DNA from: Natrinema longum
Lineage (GTDB): Archaea > Halobacteriota > Halobacteria > Halobacteriales > Natrialbaceae
NCBI RefSeq assembly: GCF_017352095.1
Contig: NZ_CP071463.1
Location: 2,604,001-2,668,000, forward strand
Direction: 5' to 3'
DNA length: 64,000 bases
The notes under the pieces are model-generated. The model was not told the DNA's origin, made no database searches, and saw only the letters and a list, made by a program, of their open reading frames with translations. Made by a program: the position numbers and the translations under genes. Positions 33,850 through 42,897 of the stretch are shown here, one piece after another. Numbering within the stretch: position 1 is the first letter of the stretch; each line of letters opens with the position of its first letter.

Positions 33850-34805
33850 CAGTACTCACCGATGTCGGTTCCGACCGAGCAGACGTACTCACCCGTCGCG
33901 ACCTGCGGGAGCCGCCGTGCTCGCCAGAGGATGCCGTTGCCGTCGGCGGTCACCTCGGCTTTCGGTTCGCCGAAGGGGGTGGTGACTTCGAACAGCGTCT
34001 CGCCGGGCCGGACCGGATCGCCGAGCTCCTTTTGCAGGGTCACCAGCCCGCCCGCGGGAGCGCCATACTGTTCGAACCCCGTGGCACGGGTCTGGGTCTC
34101 GAGGGAGTGGCTCCCCTGGAGGAAGTCGTAGTACCGGAGCACGTTGAACACGCCGTCGACGCCTTTCCGAATACTCCGCTCGTCCCAGCCGACGGCCCCG
34201 CCGAGTTCGGGGTCGACGGTCGGGATCCCATCGTCGGGGGCTGCACGGGCCAGCTGTCCGTCTGGCCCCTTCTGATCGAGGATGTAGCCACAGCCAAACG
34301 CCTTCGCGAGTTCGAGACACTGCTCGTGAAGGCGATGTCGGTTCCCACACCGGACGCGGACCTCGTCGAGCATCCGACTGGTCGATCCCTGATGGAGGTC
34401 GAGGATCAGGTCCGCACGGGTGGCGATGTCGAACGTCGCGGCGGCGATCCGCTCGCTCGAGGTGCCCCCCTCGTTGCCGGGGTAGGCGCGATTCATCTTC
34501 GTGTCGTCGATCGGGTTGCGGTGTTCGGCGACCTGAAACGCGTGGTAGTTGACGATCCCCACGATGAGGATCGTCCCCGAGATCTCGGCAGGATCGAGCC
34601 GTGGGACGACCCGCTGGATGACGCCGACGCCGTTGAGTTCGTCGCCGTCGCTCGCTGCCTGCATGTAGAGGGTCTTCCCCGCGGCTGCCCCGTTGACCAC
34701 GGCGACCGGAAGCCCGACTGGACTTCCGTCCCGCGTCTCGCCGACCTCGAGACGGCCCGTGTCGATCTCGCCGGGCCCCGCGCTCGCCGTTCCGAGCGTC
34801 GTCAT
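33849..34805 (-). CDS. Succinylglutamate desuccinylase/aspartoacylase-like protein
   Basis: A 318-residue M14-like amidohydrolase. The usual zinc motif H-x-x-E appears as 'QAASDGDELNG', so the first His is replaced by Asp; 'IVNYHAFQVAEHRNPID', 'KMNRAYPGN' and the third ligand in 'LILDLHQGS' are present. The C-terminal domain ends 'EVTADGNGILWRARRLPQVATGEYVCSVGTDIGEY', a biotinyl-like barrel typical of the group. The replaced ligand may still bind metal or change the substrate. It overlaps the following threonine-synthase-like gene by one base. ATG at 34805 gives the natural start. Confidence 0.8.
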   Translation of the reverse strand: MTTLGTASAGPGEIDTGRLEVGETRDGSPVGLPVAVVNGAAAGKTLYMQAASDGDELNGVGVIQRVVPRLDPAEISGTILIVGIVNYHAFQVAEHRNPIDDTKMNRAYPGNEGGTSSERIAAATFDIATRADLILDLHQGSTSRMLDEVRVRCGNRHRLHEQCLELAKAFGCGYILDQKGPDGQLARAAPDDGIPTVDPELGGAVGWDERSIRKGVDGVFNVLRYYDFLQGSHSLETQTRATGFEQYGAPAGGLVTLQKELGDPVRPGETLFEVTTPFGEPKAEVTADGNGILWRARRLPQVATGEYVCSVGTDIGEY

Positions 34806-35034
34806 GTCCCTGACGTAGCACCCGCTCGCCTTTATACTATCCTTTGCCGTCGAGTCCGCCGCTACCTGGGAAGCGACGATGGGAGTGCGAATCGAACGAC
34901 GGCGTCGCGACCGCACCGGCGCGATTAGGCCGGTCGTGGCGATCGCATCGTCTGTCGAACCGGCGCGCTCGATCCGTGTCGATAGGTCTCACATAACAGA
35001 ATATATAACTCGAACTCGCCGAATAGCAGACGTT

Positions 35035-36279
35035 GTGGACGACAACGATCGGTCGATCGTCGGGTTCGTTACCGTCGGGCACGCGATGGTTCACACCTAC
35101 GAGCTATCGATTCCGATCCTGATGACGATCTGGCTGCTGGAGTTTTCGACGACGGCGGCGGTGTTGGGCGTCTCGGTCGCGATCGGCTACGGACTGTTCG
35201 GCGTCGGCGCGCTCCCGGCCGGGCTGTTGGTCGACCGGTTTGGCTCTCGAACGCTGATTACCGCCTGTCTCGCCGGGATGGGGCTCTCGTTTCTGGCCCT
35301 GAGTCTGGCACCGGGCGTCGTCGGCGTGACGGGCGCACTGGCGCTGTGGGGAGCCACGGCGAGCGTCTATCACCCGGCGGGGCTCACGCTCATCAGCAAC
35401 GGCGTCGAGGAACGCGGACGGGCGTTCGCCTACCACGGAATGGCCGGGAACGTCGGCATCGCTGGCGGACCGCTCGTGACCGCCGTCCTGTTGCTCAGAT
35501 TCGACTGGCGGCTCGTGGCGGTCGTCCTCGCGGTTCCAGCCCTGGTCGCTGCCGCCCTCAGCCTGACCGCCGATTTCGATCCGACCGCGGCGGTCGAAGT
35601 GTCGCACGACGGTGGGCAGCGTCGGACCCCCACGTCGCCCGCCGAGTTCGTCGGTGAGACGCGACGCCTGTTCACGTTCGGCTTTCTGCTGGTCTTCGTA
35701 ATCGTCGCGTTCAATGGGCTCTACTACCGCGGCGTGTTGACGTTCCTTCCCGATCTCCTCGGTGACTTCCTGACGGCGGCTGTCGGCGACGTCCGGCCCG
35801 GGTTCTTCGACCCCGACAGCCCGGTTGCCGAGGAGTTCGACCTCGCACAGTACCTCTACGCCGGACTGTTGACCGTCGGCATCGGCGGCCAGTATCTCGG
35901 GGGCCGGCTCACCGACGCGATCGAACCCGATCGCGGACTGATCATCATGCTGACCGCCCTCACCGTCGTCGCGTTGCTGTTCCTGCCCGCAGCCCAGGTG
36001 GGTCTCTGGGGACTGTTGATCGCCAGCTTCGTCCTCGGATTCACGATCTTCGCGATGCAACCGCTCACGCAGGCGACGATCGCGAAATACTCGATCCCGG
36101 AATCCAGGGGGCTCTCGTTTGGCTACACCTACCTCGCCATCTTCGGGATCGGTGCCCTCGGAGCGGCCGTCGTCGGGACGGTGCTCACCTACGCCTCGGT
36201 TTCAGTTATGTTCGTCGTCCTCGCAGGGTTCTCCACCATTGGAGGGCTGCTGGCGGTCGAACTCGTCACGAGAGCGTAG
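35035..36279 (+). CDS. MFS transporter
   Basis: A 414-residue transporter with twelve predicted membrane helices. The MFS loop motif appears as 'GLLVDRFGSRTLI' between helices 2 and 3, and 'GGRLTDAIEPDRGL' is the second-half counterpart. A central soluble loop separates the halves. The substrate is unknown; it resembles the oxalate/fosmidomycin-resistance type. I chose GTG at 35035, since ATATATAAC at about 35001-35008 lies about 30 bases ahead, which fits a leaderless transcript. It is divergent from the aspartoacylase-like gene. Confidence 0.85.
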   Translation: MDDNDRSIVGFVTVGHAMVHTYELSIPILMTIWLLEFSTTAAVLGVSVAIGYGLFGVGALPAGLLVDRFGSRTLITACLAGMGLSFLALSLAPGVVGVTGALALWGATASVYHPAGLTLISNGVEERGRAFAYHGMAGNVGIAGGPLVTAVLLLRFDWRLVAVVLAVPALVAAALSLTADFDPTAAVEVSHDGGQRRTPTSPAEFVGETRRLFTFGFLLVFVIVAFNGLYYRGVLTFLPDLLGDFLTAAVGDVRPGFFDPDSPVAEEFDLAQYLYAGLLTVGIGGQYLGGRLTDAIEPDRGLIIMLTALTVVALLFLPAAQVGLWGLLIASFVLGFTIFAMQPLTQATIAKYSIPESRGLSFGYTYLAIFGIGALGAAVVGTVLTYASVSVMFVVLAGFSTIGGLLAVELVTRA

Positions 36280-36350
36280 ACGGGGTGTCCGAATCGAGGG
36301 TCGGAGACCACGTGTCCGTCTTGTCCGATGCCCCTTTCTTCTGAGGCCGA

Positions 36351-36364
36351 TATAGTGTACTATA
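36351..36364. promoter_or_regulatory. Palindrome TATAGTGTACTATA before an ABC-2 operon
   Basis: This is a perfect inverted repeat, TATAGT-GT-ACTATA, 38 bases before the ATG of the ABC ATPase. It overlaps the only good TATA element of the region. Its position suggests a regulator site for the two-gene ABC transporter operon. Confidence 0.5.
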
Positions 36365-36402
36365 ACCAACACAACCAAACCGAACGGTCACGTAGCTATC
36401 AC

Positions 36403-37317
36403 ATGGCTGCCATCGAGCTCGAGGGGCTCACGAAGGACTACGGGGAGGTCCTCGCCGCGGACGAACTGGCGTTCGACGTCGAGGCCGGCGAAATCTTCGG
36501 TTATCTCGGCCCGAACGGGGCGGGCAAGACGACGACGATTCGGTTGCTCCTCGGGTTCATCTCGCCGACGGCGGGGACCGCGCGGGTGCTCGGCCACGAC
36601 GTCCGGGATCGAAGCGGGCTGATCGAGGCGAAACGACGCATCGGCTACCTCTCTGACGAACCTGGGTTCGACGAACGGGCGACCGGTGCCGAGGTGCTCG
36701 ACCTCCACGCGTCGGTCAAAGGCGACGACCGGCGGGCCGAACTCCTCGAGTTGTTCTCTCCTCCGCTCGATCGCCCGGTCCGGGAGTACTCCAGCGGGAA
36801 CGTCCAGAAGCTGGGGCTGGTGACGACGTTCATGCACGATCCGGACCTCGTCGTGCTCGACGAGCCAACTAGCGGGCTCGATCCGCTCATGAAACAACGG
36901 TTCGCCGAGTTTCTCCGCGCGGAAAACGAACGCGGCGTCACGGTGTTTTTCTCCTCACACGTCCTGAGCGAGGTGCGGCGGCTCTGTGATCGCGTCGGCA
37001 TCGTTCGCCAGGGGCGTCTCGTCACGGTCGAGCCCGTCGAAACGCTGCTGACTCGCAGCGGGAAGGCGGTTCGTCTCCACAGTGCGACCCCGATCCCGAC
37101 GGCGGTGCTCGATCTCGAGGGGGTCCACGACCTCGAGACGAGCGGTCCGGACGACCCCGACTCGACCGGGACGTTCACCGAGTGTGCGTTCACGTTTACG
37201 GGCGATATCAACGCCCTGCTCGAGGCGCTCTCGACGCACGACCTGCTTGACTGTTCGATCGAAGAAGCACCCCTCGAAGACGTGTTTCTGCGGTTTTACG
37301 GGGCCGACGATGCTTGA
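36403..37317 (+). CDS. ABC-2 type transporter ATPase
   Basis: A 304-residue ATPase of the drug/antibiotic or lipid export type. Walker A is 'GPNGAGKTTTIRLLLG', the signature is 'YSSGNVQKLGLVTTF' (replacing LSGGQ), Walker B is 'LVVLDEPTSGLDP', and the H-loop is 'FFSSHVLSEV'. The C-terminal 80 residues are the accessory domain. The stop overlaps the permease start by 8 bases. A perfect palindrome sits in the promoter. The exported substrate is unknown. Confidence 0.92.
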   Translation: MAAIELEGLTKDYGEVLAADELAFDVEAGEIFGYLGPNGAGKTTTIRLLLGFISPTAGTARVLGHDVRDRSGLIEAKRRIGYLSDEPGFDERATGAEVLDLHASVKGDDRRAELLELFSPPLDRPVREYSSGNVQKLGLVTTFMHDPDLVVLDEPTSGLDPLMKQRFAEFLRAENERGVTVFFSSHVLSEVRRLCDRVGIVRQGRLVTVEPVETLLTRSGKAVRLHSATPIPTAVLDLEGVHDLETSGPDDPDSTGTFTECAFTFTGDINALLEALSTHDLLDCSIEEAPLEDVFLRFYGADDA

Positions 37318-38095
37318 ATTCCTCCGGTACGACGGTCGCAAGCGGCTCACGGAGAGTGCGTCGCTGACCGTCGGGATGGCGCTCCTGGCCGCGATGATAC
37401 TCTGGGTCTACCCCTCGTTTCGGGCGTCGTTCGCCGCGGACGAACTCCTGGCGGCGTATCCCCAACAGCTCATTCGACTGTTCGACGTCGAGACGATGAC
37501 CTCCCTCGAGGGGTTTCTCGCGTTCGAGCTGTACGTGTTCGGCTGGGTGATCCTACTTGGCCTCTATTTCGCCTACAGCGGGGCGGGCGTGATCGCCGAC
37601 GACGTCGATCGGGGCCGGATGGATACCCTGCTGGCGATGCCGGTCTCCCGACGGCGGCTCCTCGCGGAGAAGTTCGCCGCGCTCGGCGTTCCGATCGTCA
37701 CGGTAAACGTCGTCCTTCCGCCCGTGATGCTCGTCGGCAGCCGGCTCATCGACGAGCCCCTCTCGATCGCCGACGTGTTCGTAGTCCACCTCCTGTCGAT
37801 CCCGTACCTGTTCGCCTGTGCCGGCATCGGGATCCTCTGTTCCGTCGTCTTCGACCGGGCGAGTATCGCACAACGGGTCGCGATCGGAGCCACGTTCGGC
37901 CTGTTCTTGCTCGAGTCGCTGCTCGAGGGAACCGCCTACGAGGTCCTCGGGGCGCTGGCACCGATGCGGTACTTCGATCCCAACGAGATCCTCCTCGAGG
38001 GGACCTACGACCTCGTCGGGGCGGCGATCGGGATACTGATGACGCTCCTCCTCCTCGGTGTCAGTCAGTTCTGGTTCACTCGCAGAGACATCTGA
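37310..38095 (+). CDS. ABC-2 type transporter permease
   Basis: A 261-residue permease with six membrane helices. After the first helix comes an extracytoplasmic loop ('SFRASFAADELLAAYPQQLIRLFDVETMTSLEGFL'), and 'GAGVIADDVDRGRMDTLLAMPVSRRRLLAEKFAAL' is the cytoplasmic coupling segment typical of NatB/YhaP-type exporters. It partners the ATPase just upstream, with coding overlap. The substrate is unknown. Confidence 0.87.
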   Translation: MLEFLRYDGRKRLTESASLTVGMALLAAMILWVYPSFRASFAADELLAAYPQQLIRLFDVETMTSLEGFLAFELYVFGWVILLGLYFAYSGAGVIADDVDRGRMDTLLAMPVSRRRLLAEKFAALGVPIVTVNVVLPPVMLVGSRLIDEPLSIADVFVVHLLSIPYLFACAGIGILCSVVFDRASIAQRVAIGATFGLFLLESLLEGTAYEVLGALAPMRYFDPNEILLEGTYDLVGAAIGILMTLLLLGVSQFWFTRRDI

Positions 38096-38240
38096 TCGAG
38101 TGGCGGGTCGCCTCGCGATCTCGGTGCAGCCGCCGCTCGACGGTCAACAACTATTTGCCCCCCACGAACGAACTCGTATATAAATCGGTCTCTGTACGCG
38201 ATTCCCGCGTCACCGCACCCCTCGCGGGGACAGATCTCCA

Positions 38241-39725
38241 ATGGAAGACACGTCGAAATACCTCATTCACGCGGACGTCACGGCTGACGGGGTCGTCGAG
38301 CGAAGCGACGTCGTCGGTGCGATCTTCGGCCAGACCGAAGGCCTCCTCGGCGACGACCTCGATCTCCGCGACCTCCGACAGTCCGGCAAAGTCGGCCGTA
38401 TCGATGTCGAAATCGCAAGCACACAGGGCACATCCCACGGTAGCGCGACGATCGCGACCAGCCTCGACAAGGTCGAAACCGCCACGCTCGCAGCCTCCCT
38501 CGAGACGATCACCCGCGTCGGCCCCTGCCGGGCCGACCTCGAGATCCGAGAGATCGAGGACGTCCGTGCGGCAAAGCGAAAGGAAGTCGTCGATCGCGCC
38601 AAGGAACTGCTCCGGACGGGCTTCGACGATACGATCATGTCCTCCGAAGAGATCCTCGCGGAGGTCCGCCAGCAGGTTCGCGTCGAGGACATCACCGAGT
38701 ACGAGGGGCTTCCCGCGGGCCCGCGGGTCACCGACAGCGACGCCATCATCGTCGTCGAAGGCCGTTCCGACGTGCTCACCCTGCTCAAGTATGGCGTCAA
38801 AAACGCCATCGCCGTCGAGGGGACGAACGTCCCCGACGCGGTGGCCGAACTGACCCGCCACCGGACCGTTACGGCCTTTCTCGACGGCGACCGCGGCGGC
38901 GACCTCATCCTCGAGGAACTCGTGCAGGTCGGCGACATCGATTACGTCGCCTTCGCACCCGCCGATAGCTCCGTCGAGGATCTCGACCACCACGAACTGT
39001 TCGCCGCGTTGCGGAACAAGGTCCCCTACGAGACCGTCTCGGAACTGAACGAACCGCGGGAGGCGGTCGCCGCGACTGACGGGAGTACGACGCCGGCACC
39101 GCCGCCGTCCGAACCCAGGGCCGCGTCGCCCGCGACCATCGACGAGGAACCCGACCGGCCCGACGCCGACTCCATCGAGACGGAGACGACGGCCGATTCG
39201 GGCGGGGAGACGGCACCCGACTCGAGTAGCGATTCCACGGCGGCCGAGGCTGCCGACGGACCGACGGCGAAAGCGAAGACCGAACGGGCGGACGCGAACC
39301 CGGCGTCGGTCCGGACGCAGCCACCGGCAGAGCCCGGCGACGGAACCGACGCCGAACCGGCCCAACGACACGGTGAGACGCCGGGGTCGCAGGCGGAGTC
39401 GGATCGGAGTTCCGAAACCGTCTACGATCACGCAGCCGCGATCGTCCGCGCCGAAACCGACCGCGTCCGGTTCCTCGACGCGGACAACGAGCCGATCGCG
39501 GACGTCGACGCGAGCGATGCCTACAGCACGCTCGAGTCGCTCGAGTCGGTGCCGACGACGGTCGTACTCGACGACATCCTCGGCCAGCGGCTGCTCGATC
39601 TGGCGGCCGATCGCGGCGTCGATCGGATCGTCGCGCGCTCGCTCGGGCAGTTCACCAAGCGGCCGACCGCGGTCAGCATCCACGCGATCGACGATATCGC
39701 GGAGCGACCGCCGGAGACGGGCTGA
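38241..39725 (+). CDS. dnaG: Archaeal DnaG primase-like protein
   Basis: A 494-residue archaeal DnaG. The N-terminal region ('MEDTSKYLIHADVTADGVVERSDVVGAIFGQTEGLLG') is highly conserved. The Toprim domain shows Glu173 in 'VVEGRSD' and 'FLDGDRGGD' with Asp215 and Asp217. Residues about 275-395 are a low-complexity acidic and Pro/Thr/Ser linker. The C-terminal 100 residues begin near 'ETVYDHAAAIVRAETDRV'. Archaeal DnaG is tied to primase activity and to the exosome. A TATATAAAT element near 38176-38184 leaves a leader of roughly 35-40 bases. Confidence 0.93.
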   Translation: MEDTSKYLIHADVTADGVVERSDVVGAIFGQTEGLLGDDLDLRDLRQSGKVGRIDVEIASTQGTSHGSATIATSLDKVETATLAASLETITRVGPCRADLEIREIEDVRAAKRKEVVDRAKELLRTGFDDTIMSSEEILAEVRQQVRVEDITEYEGLPAGPRVTDSDAIIVVEGRSDVLTLLKYGVKNAIAVEGTNVPDAVAELTRHRTVTAFLDGDRGGDLILEELVQVGDIDYVAFAPADSSVEDLDHHELFAALRNKVPYETVSELNEPREAVAATDGSTTPAPPPSEPRAASPATIDEEPDRPDADSIETETTADSGGETAPDSSSDSTAAEAADGPTAKAKTERADANPASVRTQPPAEPGDGTDAEPAQRHGETPGSQAESDRSSETVYDHAAAIVRAETDRVRFLDADNEPIADVDASDAYSTLESLESVPTTVVLDDILGQRLLDLAADRGVDRIVARSLGQFTKRPTAVSIHAIDDIAERPPETG

Positions 39726-39815
39726 GTCCGCGTCACGGTAGCAAGGCGTCTCCGGTCGGGAGCCGATCGACGGAAACGGAAGCTACATTTTCTCGAACCC
39801 GAAGAAAATACTAGG

Positions 39816-40613
39816 ATGAACGAACCGGGGATCCAGTCGCTGCTGGACCAGGAAACGCTCGATCAGCGCGTTCGGACCGGACGGGCACCGGAGTGGGTGG
39901 CCGATCACTGGCACTCCTTTCAGGACGGACTACTCGGCGAGCGAAACGAGACGCCGTTTCCGTGTTTTTTCGGCGCTGAATCCGTCGAGAACGGCGACCC
40001 GCTCTACACCGCAGTCCCATCGATGAGCGATGCGGACGCGTTGTTGACGCTGCGGGATCGAATCCTCGAGTACCTCGCGGTCTACGAGGACCACTCGGAG
40101 CGGGCCTCGCTGGTCACGTTTTTCAAGCCGCCCGCGGAGCCGCTGTCCGAACGGGAGTACCACGACGCGCTGTGGCACATCCTGCAGACGCTCCACCTCC
40201 ACGATCCCGAGCCCTGGCCCGCGGAGATCCCGACCGATCCCGACGACCCTTACTGGGAGTTCTGTCTCGGCGGTGAGCCCATGTTCCCCACCTGCCGGGC
40301 ACCGTTCTACGACACGCGCAAGAGCCGATACTGTCCGGTCGGCCTCGAGATCACGTTTCAGCCGCGGGCACTGTTCGAGTCGCTCGGCGTCACGGCCGAG
40401 ACCGAAGCCGGCCAGCACGCCCGGGACGTGATTCAGAATCGACTCGAGGACTACGATGGAGTCTGTCCACACGCCGACCTCGGCGACTGGGGCGTCGACG
40501 GCGACCGGGAGTGGCCCCAGTACATGCTCTCGGCGGACGACGAACAGGCCCCGTCGACGTGCCCCATTACGGTGACCCGTACGCATCCCAAACCCGCGGC
40601 AAAACTCCCATGA
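39816..40613 (+). CDS. YqcI/YcgG family protein
   Basis: A 265-residue protein with the family's start '[41 protein letters not shown]', then '[41 protein letters not shown]' and '[19 protein letters not shown]'. The biochemical role of the family is not established; conserved Cys and His suggest cofactor or metal binding. The end of the gene overlaps the isochorismatase-type hydrolase by the ATGA arrangement, so the pair is translated in a coupled way. Confidence 0.8.
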   Translation: MNEPGIQSLLDQETLDQRVRTGRAPEWVADHWHSFQDGLLGERNETPFPCFFGAESVENGDPLYTAVPSMSDADALLTLRDRILEYLAVYEDHSERASLVTFFKPPAEPLSEREYHDALWHILQTLHLHDPEPWPAEIPTDPDDPYWEFCLGGEPMFPTCRAPFYDTRKSRYCPVGLEITFQPRALFESLGVTAETEAGQHARDVIQNRLEDYDGVCPHADLGDWGVDGDREWPQYMLSADDEQAPSTCPITVTRTHPKPAAKLP

Positions 40614-41209
40614 CGAACGGCGAGCAGCCGACTGCCAACAGGAGCCGAGACGAACGACGACTCGCGGACGCCGCGCTCGTCCTGATCGACTTCCAGCAGG
40701 GGTTCGACGACCCCTCGTGGGGCGAGCGGAACAACCCGGACGCCGAAACCCAGGCGGCGCGACTGCTCGAGCACTGGCGCGAGCGAGCGCGGCCGGTAGT
40801 CCACGTTCGCCACGACTCGACGGACCCGGAGTCGCCGCTCCGGGCCGACGGGCCGGGCTTTGCGTTCGCGCCCGAGACGGCACCGGCCGAAGACGAGCCG
40901 ACGCTGGTCAAGGACGTCAACAGCGCGTTCATCGGGACCGGCCTCGAGGACTGGCTGCGTGAGACCGGCGTCGAGACGGTCGTCATCGTCGGTCTCACGA
41001 CTGACCACTGCGTTTCGACGAGTACGCGGATGGCCGAGAACCTCGGGTTCGAGCCGATCGTCGTCAGCGACGCGACCGCGACCTTCGATCGGCGCTTCGA
41101 CGGCGAGCGCTTCGACGCGACGACGGTTCACCGGACCGCGCTGGCCCACCTCGAGGGCGAGTTCGCGACGGTGACGAGGACCGCCGACCTGCTCGAGCGC
41201 GACTCCTGA
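40610..41209 (+). CDS. Isochorismatase-like cysteine hydrolase
   Basis: A 199-residue cysteine hydrolase. The triad can be placed: Asp in '[10 protein letters not shown]', Lys in '[10 protein letters not shown]', and nucleophile Cys in '[14 protein letters not shown]'. These enzymes hydrolyse isochorismate, nicotinamide, carbamoyl groups or similar; the substrate here is undetermined. The start is ATG overlapping the upstream TGA. The first 15 residues are a polar extension before the core fold. Confidence 0.87.
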   Translation: MTNGEQPTANRSRDERRLADAALVLIDFQQGFDDPSWGERNNPDAETQAARLLEHWRERARPVVHVRHDSTDPESPLRADGPGFAFAPETAPAEDEPTLVKDVNSAFIGTGLEDWLRETGVETVVIVGLTTDHCVSTSTRMAENLGFEPIVVSDATATFDRRFDGERFDATTVHRTALAHLEGEFATVTRTADLLERDS

Positions 41210-41308
41210 TTCCGGCGGCTCGGGACGGCGATCGGCGACTGACGGTCGATTCGACTGGCGGGGTGTTCCGCCCCATACTTATAACCCCGTTCCTGCTCGA
41301 CACCTCGT

Positions 41309-41776
41309 ATGCGAGTCGCAGTCGCCGGCACGTTCGGGCCGCTCCACGACGGCCACCGAACCCTCTTCGAGCACGCGCTCCGATTCGGCGAGGACGGCAT
41401 CGTCGTCGCCCTGACCAGCGACGAACTGGCGGTCGAGACGCGCCACGAACCCCGCTCCGTTCCGTCCCTCGCGGAGCGAACGCGGGGCGTGACGGACGCT
41501 ATCCGCGACCTCGACGAGTGGGGCCGCGACGTCGAACTCCGCGTCCTCGAGAGCGAGTACGGGATCGCGACCGACGAGCCGTCGATCGACGCGCTGGTGG
41601 TCTCCCTCGAGACGGCCCCCGAACTCGAGGCGATCAACGATCGCCGCAGGGACCGCGGTTTCGAGCCGCTCTCGGGGATCGTCGCTCCATACGTCTACGC
41701 CGCCGACGGCGAACGGATCTCCTCGACACGAATCGTGAACGGTGAGATCGACGCGCACGGACGGGTGCTCGAATAG
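41309..41776 (+). CDS. coaD: Pantetheine-phosphate adenylyltransferase (archaeal type)
   Basis: A 155-residue nucleotidyltransferase acting in coenzyme A synthesis: it joins 4'-phosphopantetheine to AMP. 'VAVAGTFGPLHDGHRTLFEHAL' contains the (H/T)xGH motif, and 'GERISSTRIVNGEID' corresponds to the ISSTxI motif. The size suits the archaeal COG1019 branch. TTATAAC at about 41279-41285 lies some 28 bases before the ATG, indicating a leaderless transcript. Confidence 0.9.
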   Translation: MRVAVAGTFGPLHDGHRTLFEHALRFGEDGIVVALTSDELAVETRHEPRSVPSLAERTRGVTDAIRDLDEWGRDVELRVLESEYGIATDEPSIDALVVSLETAPELEAINDRRRDRGFEPLSGIVAPYVYAADGERISSTRIVNGEIDAHGRVLE

Positions 41777-41851
41777 CCCTGTCCGAGCCGTACGGCCCTG
41801 AACGAGTCGATGACACAACAATAATAGCACGGGAGACAGTCTGCGTAGCCA

Positions 41852-42256
41852 ATGAGCGGAGATCAACGACCGCTGTTGGTCGTGTTGCTCGGGAGCGCGC
41901 TACTCGTAACGGTGGCCGTCCACGTCTCACTGGTGCCCCGATACGTTCCCAACGAGCCGTTTTCGGGCGGGCTGGCGCTCGTCGCCGGCTGGGTGAGCTA
42001 CGCGCTCGTCTTTTATTCGATCGGGCGACTGCAGGCGGATCCCCAGGAGTTGCCAACCATGCGATTCGCGGACATCGGGATCGCGCTCTTCCTCATCTCG
42101 TTGCTGCTCGCGCTCGCACTCGACGCGGTCGGCGTCCCGCTCGAGTCGATCGTCGGGCCGTACGTCCTGCCCGCGAGTGGGGTCTACGCCGGGCTCGCAC
42201 TGATCGGCTGGTCGATCGGCCACCGGACGGCGGCGATCAACGAGATCGCGCGGTGA
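41852..42256 (+). CDS. Small four-helix membrane protein
   Basis: A 134-residue protein with four hydrophobic stretches ('LLVVLLGSALLVTVAVHVSLV', 'LALVAGWVSYALVFYSIG', 'IGIALFLISLLLALALDAVGV', 'YVLPASGVYAGLALIGWSIGH'). There are no motifs that suggest a function. It lies downstream of coaD on the same strand, 75 bases apart, with its own ATG preceded by the weak TATA 'AATAATAGC'. Possibly specific to haloarchaea. Confidence 0.65.
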   Translation: MSGDQRPLLVVLLGSALLVTVAVHVSLVPRYVPNEPFSGGLALVAGWVSYALVFYSIGRLQADPQELPTMRFADIGIALFLISLLLALALDAVGVPLESIVGPYVLPASGVYAGLALIGWSIGHRTAAINEIAR

Positions 42257-42291
42257 TCGACGGCGGTCGGTGCCGTCCGCGACCGCGATGC

Positions 42292-42735
42292 TCACTCCGA
42301 CTGTGACTCCGAGTTCGCGACGAAGACCGGAATATCGCCGAATCGGATCACGTGATCGGTGACACTCCCGAGTGCCATCCGGTGGACGCCGCCACGACCG
42401 CGTGTTCCCATGACGATCAGATCGGCGTCGATCTCGCGAGCGTACTCGAGGAGTGCCTCCTCCGGTGGTCCATCGAGTACCGTCCCGGTGACCGCGAGTC
42501 CGGCTGCGTCGGCTCGTTCGACGATCGCGTCGACGTACTCTTGAGCTTGGCCGCGGATCGCGTCTTCGGCGCTTGCGGCATCGCCCGGAAGACGGAGGTC
42601 TCCCAGCGGGCCGGTATCGGCGACACAGGCGACGTGGACGGCCGCGTCGTGGGCCGCCGCGAGGTCGATACCGGTTTCGGCGGCCGCTCGTGCGTGTTCG
42701 CTGCCGTCCGTCGGGAGCAAGATCGTGTCGAACAT
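42292..42735 (-). CDS. Universal stress protein UspA family
   Basis: A 147-residue cytoplasmic protein starting 'MFDTILLPTDGSEHARAAAETGIDLA'. The ATP-binding loop G-x2-G-x9-G-(S/T) is complete: 'MGTRGRGGVHRMALGSVTDHV'. It thus belongs to the ATP-binding class of UspA proteins. Upstream lies a family A repeat element (42783-42867), which could influence its promoter. ATG at 42735 is preferred over the longer frame. Confidence 0.92.
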   Translation of the reverse strand: MFDTILLPTDGSEHARAAAETGIDLAAAHDAAVHVACVADTGPLGDLRLPGDAASAEDAIRGQAQEYVDAIVERADAAGLAVTGTVLDGPPEEALLEYAREIDADLIVMGTRGRGGVHRMALGSVTDHVIRFGDIPVFVANSESQSE

Positions 42736-42782
42736 CGTACCGGTCGTACGGCGAGGACCGTAAAATTCCTGCCGAATTGGCA

Positions 42783-42867
42783 GGTTAATAGCAACTGAAA
42801 GCCACTGCACACCTGACCGCATGACGGCGTTGCGATCAGTGTGTAACTCTTTCAGTGGCTACGATAA
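42783..42867 (+). repeat. Family A inverted-repeat element
   Basis: It includes TAGCAACTGAAAG on the left and CTTTCAGTGGCTACGATA on the right, with inner arms ACCTGACCGCA and TGCGATCAGTGTGT. It lies between the UspA gene's start and the ZIP transporter gene's stop, so it occupies UspA upstream DNA. About 80 percent of positions look shared with the 60543 copy by eye. Confidence 0.75.
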
Positions 42868-42897
42868 CTCTCGACTGCTGGAAGCCCCGTCACCGGG

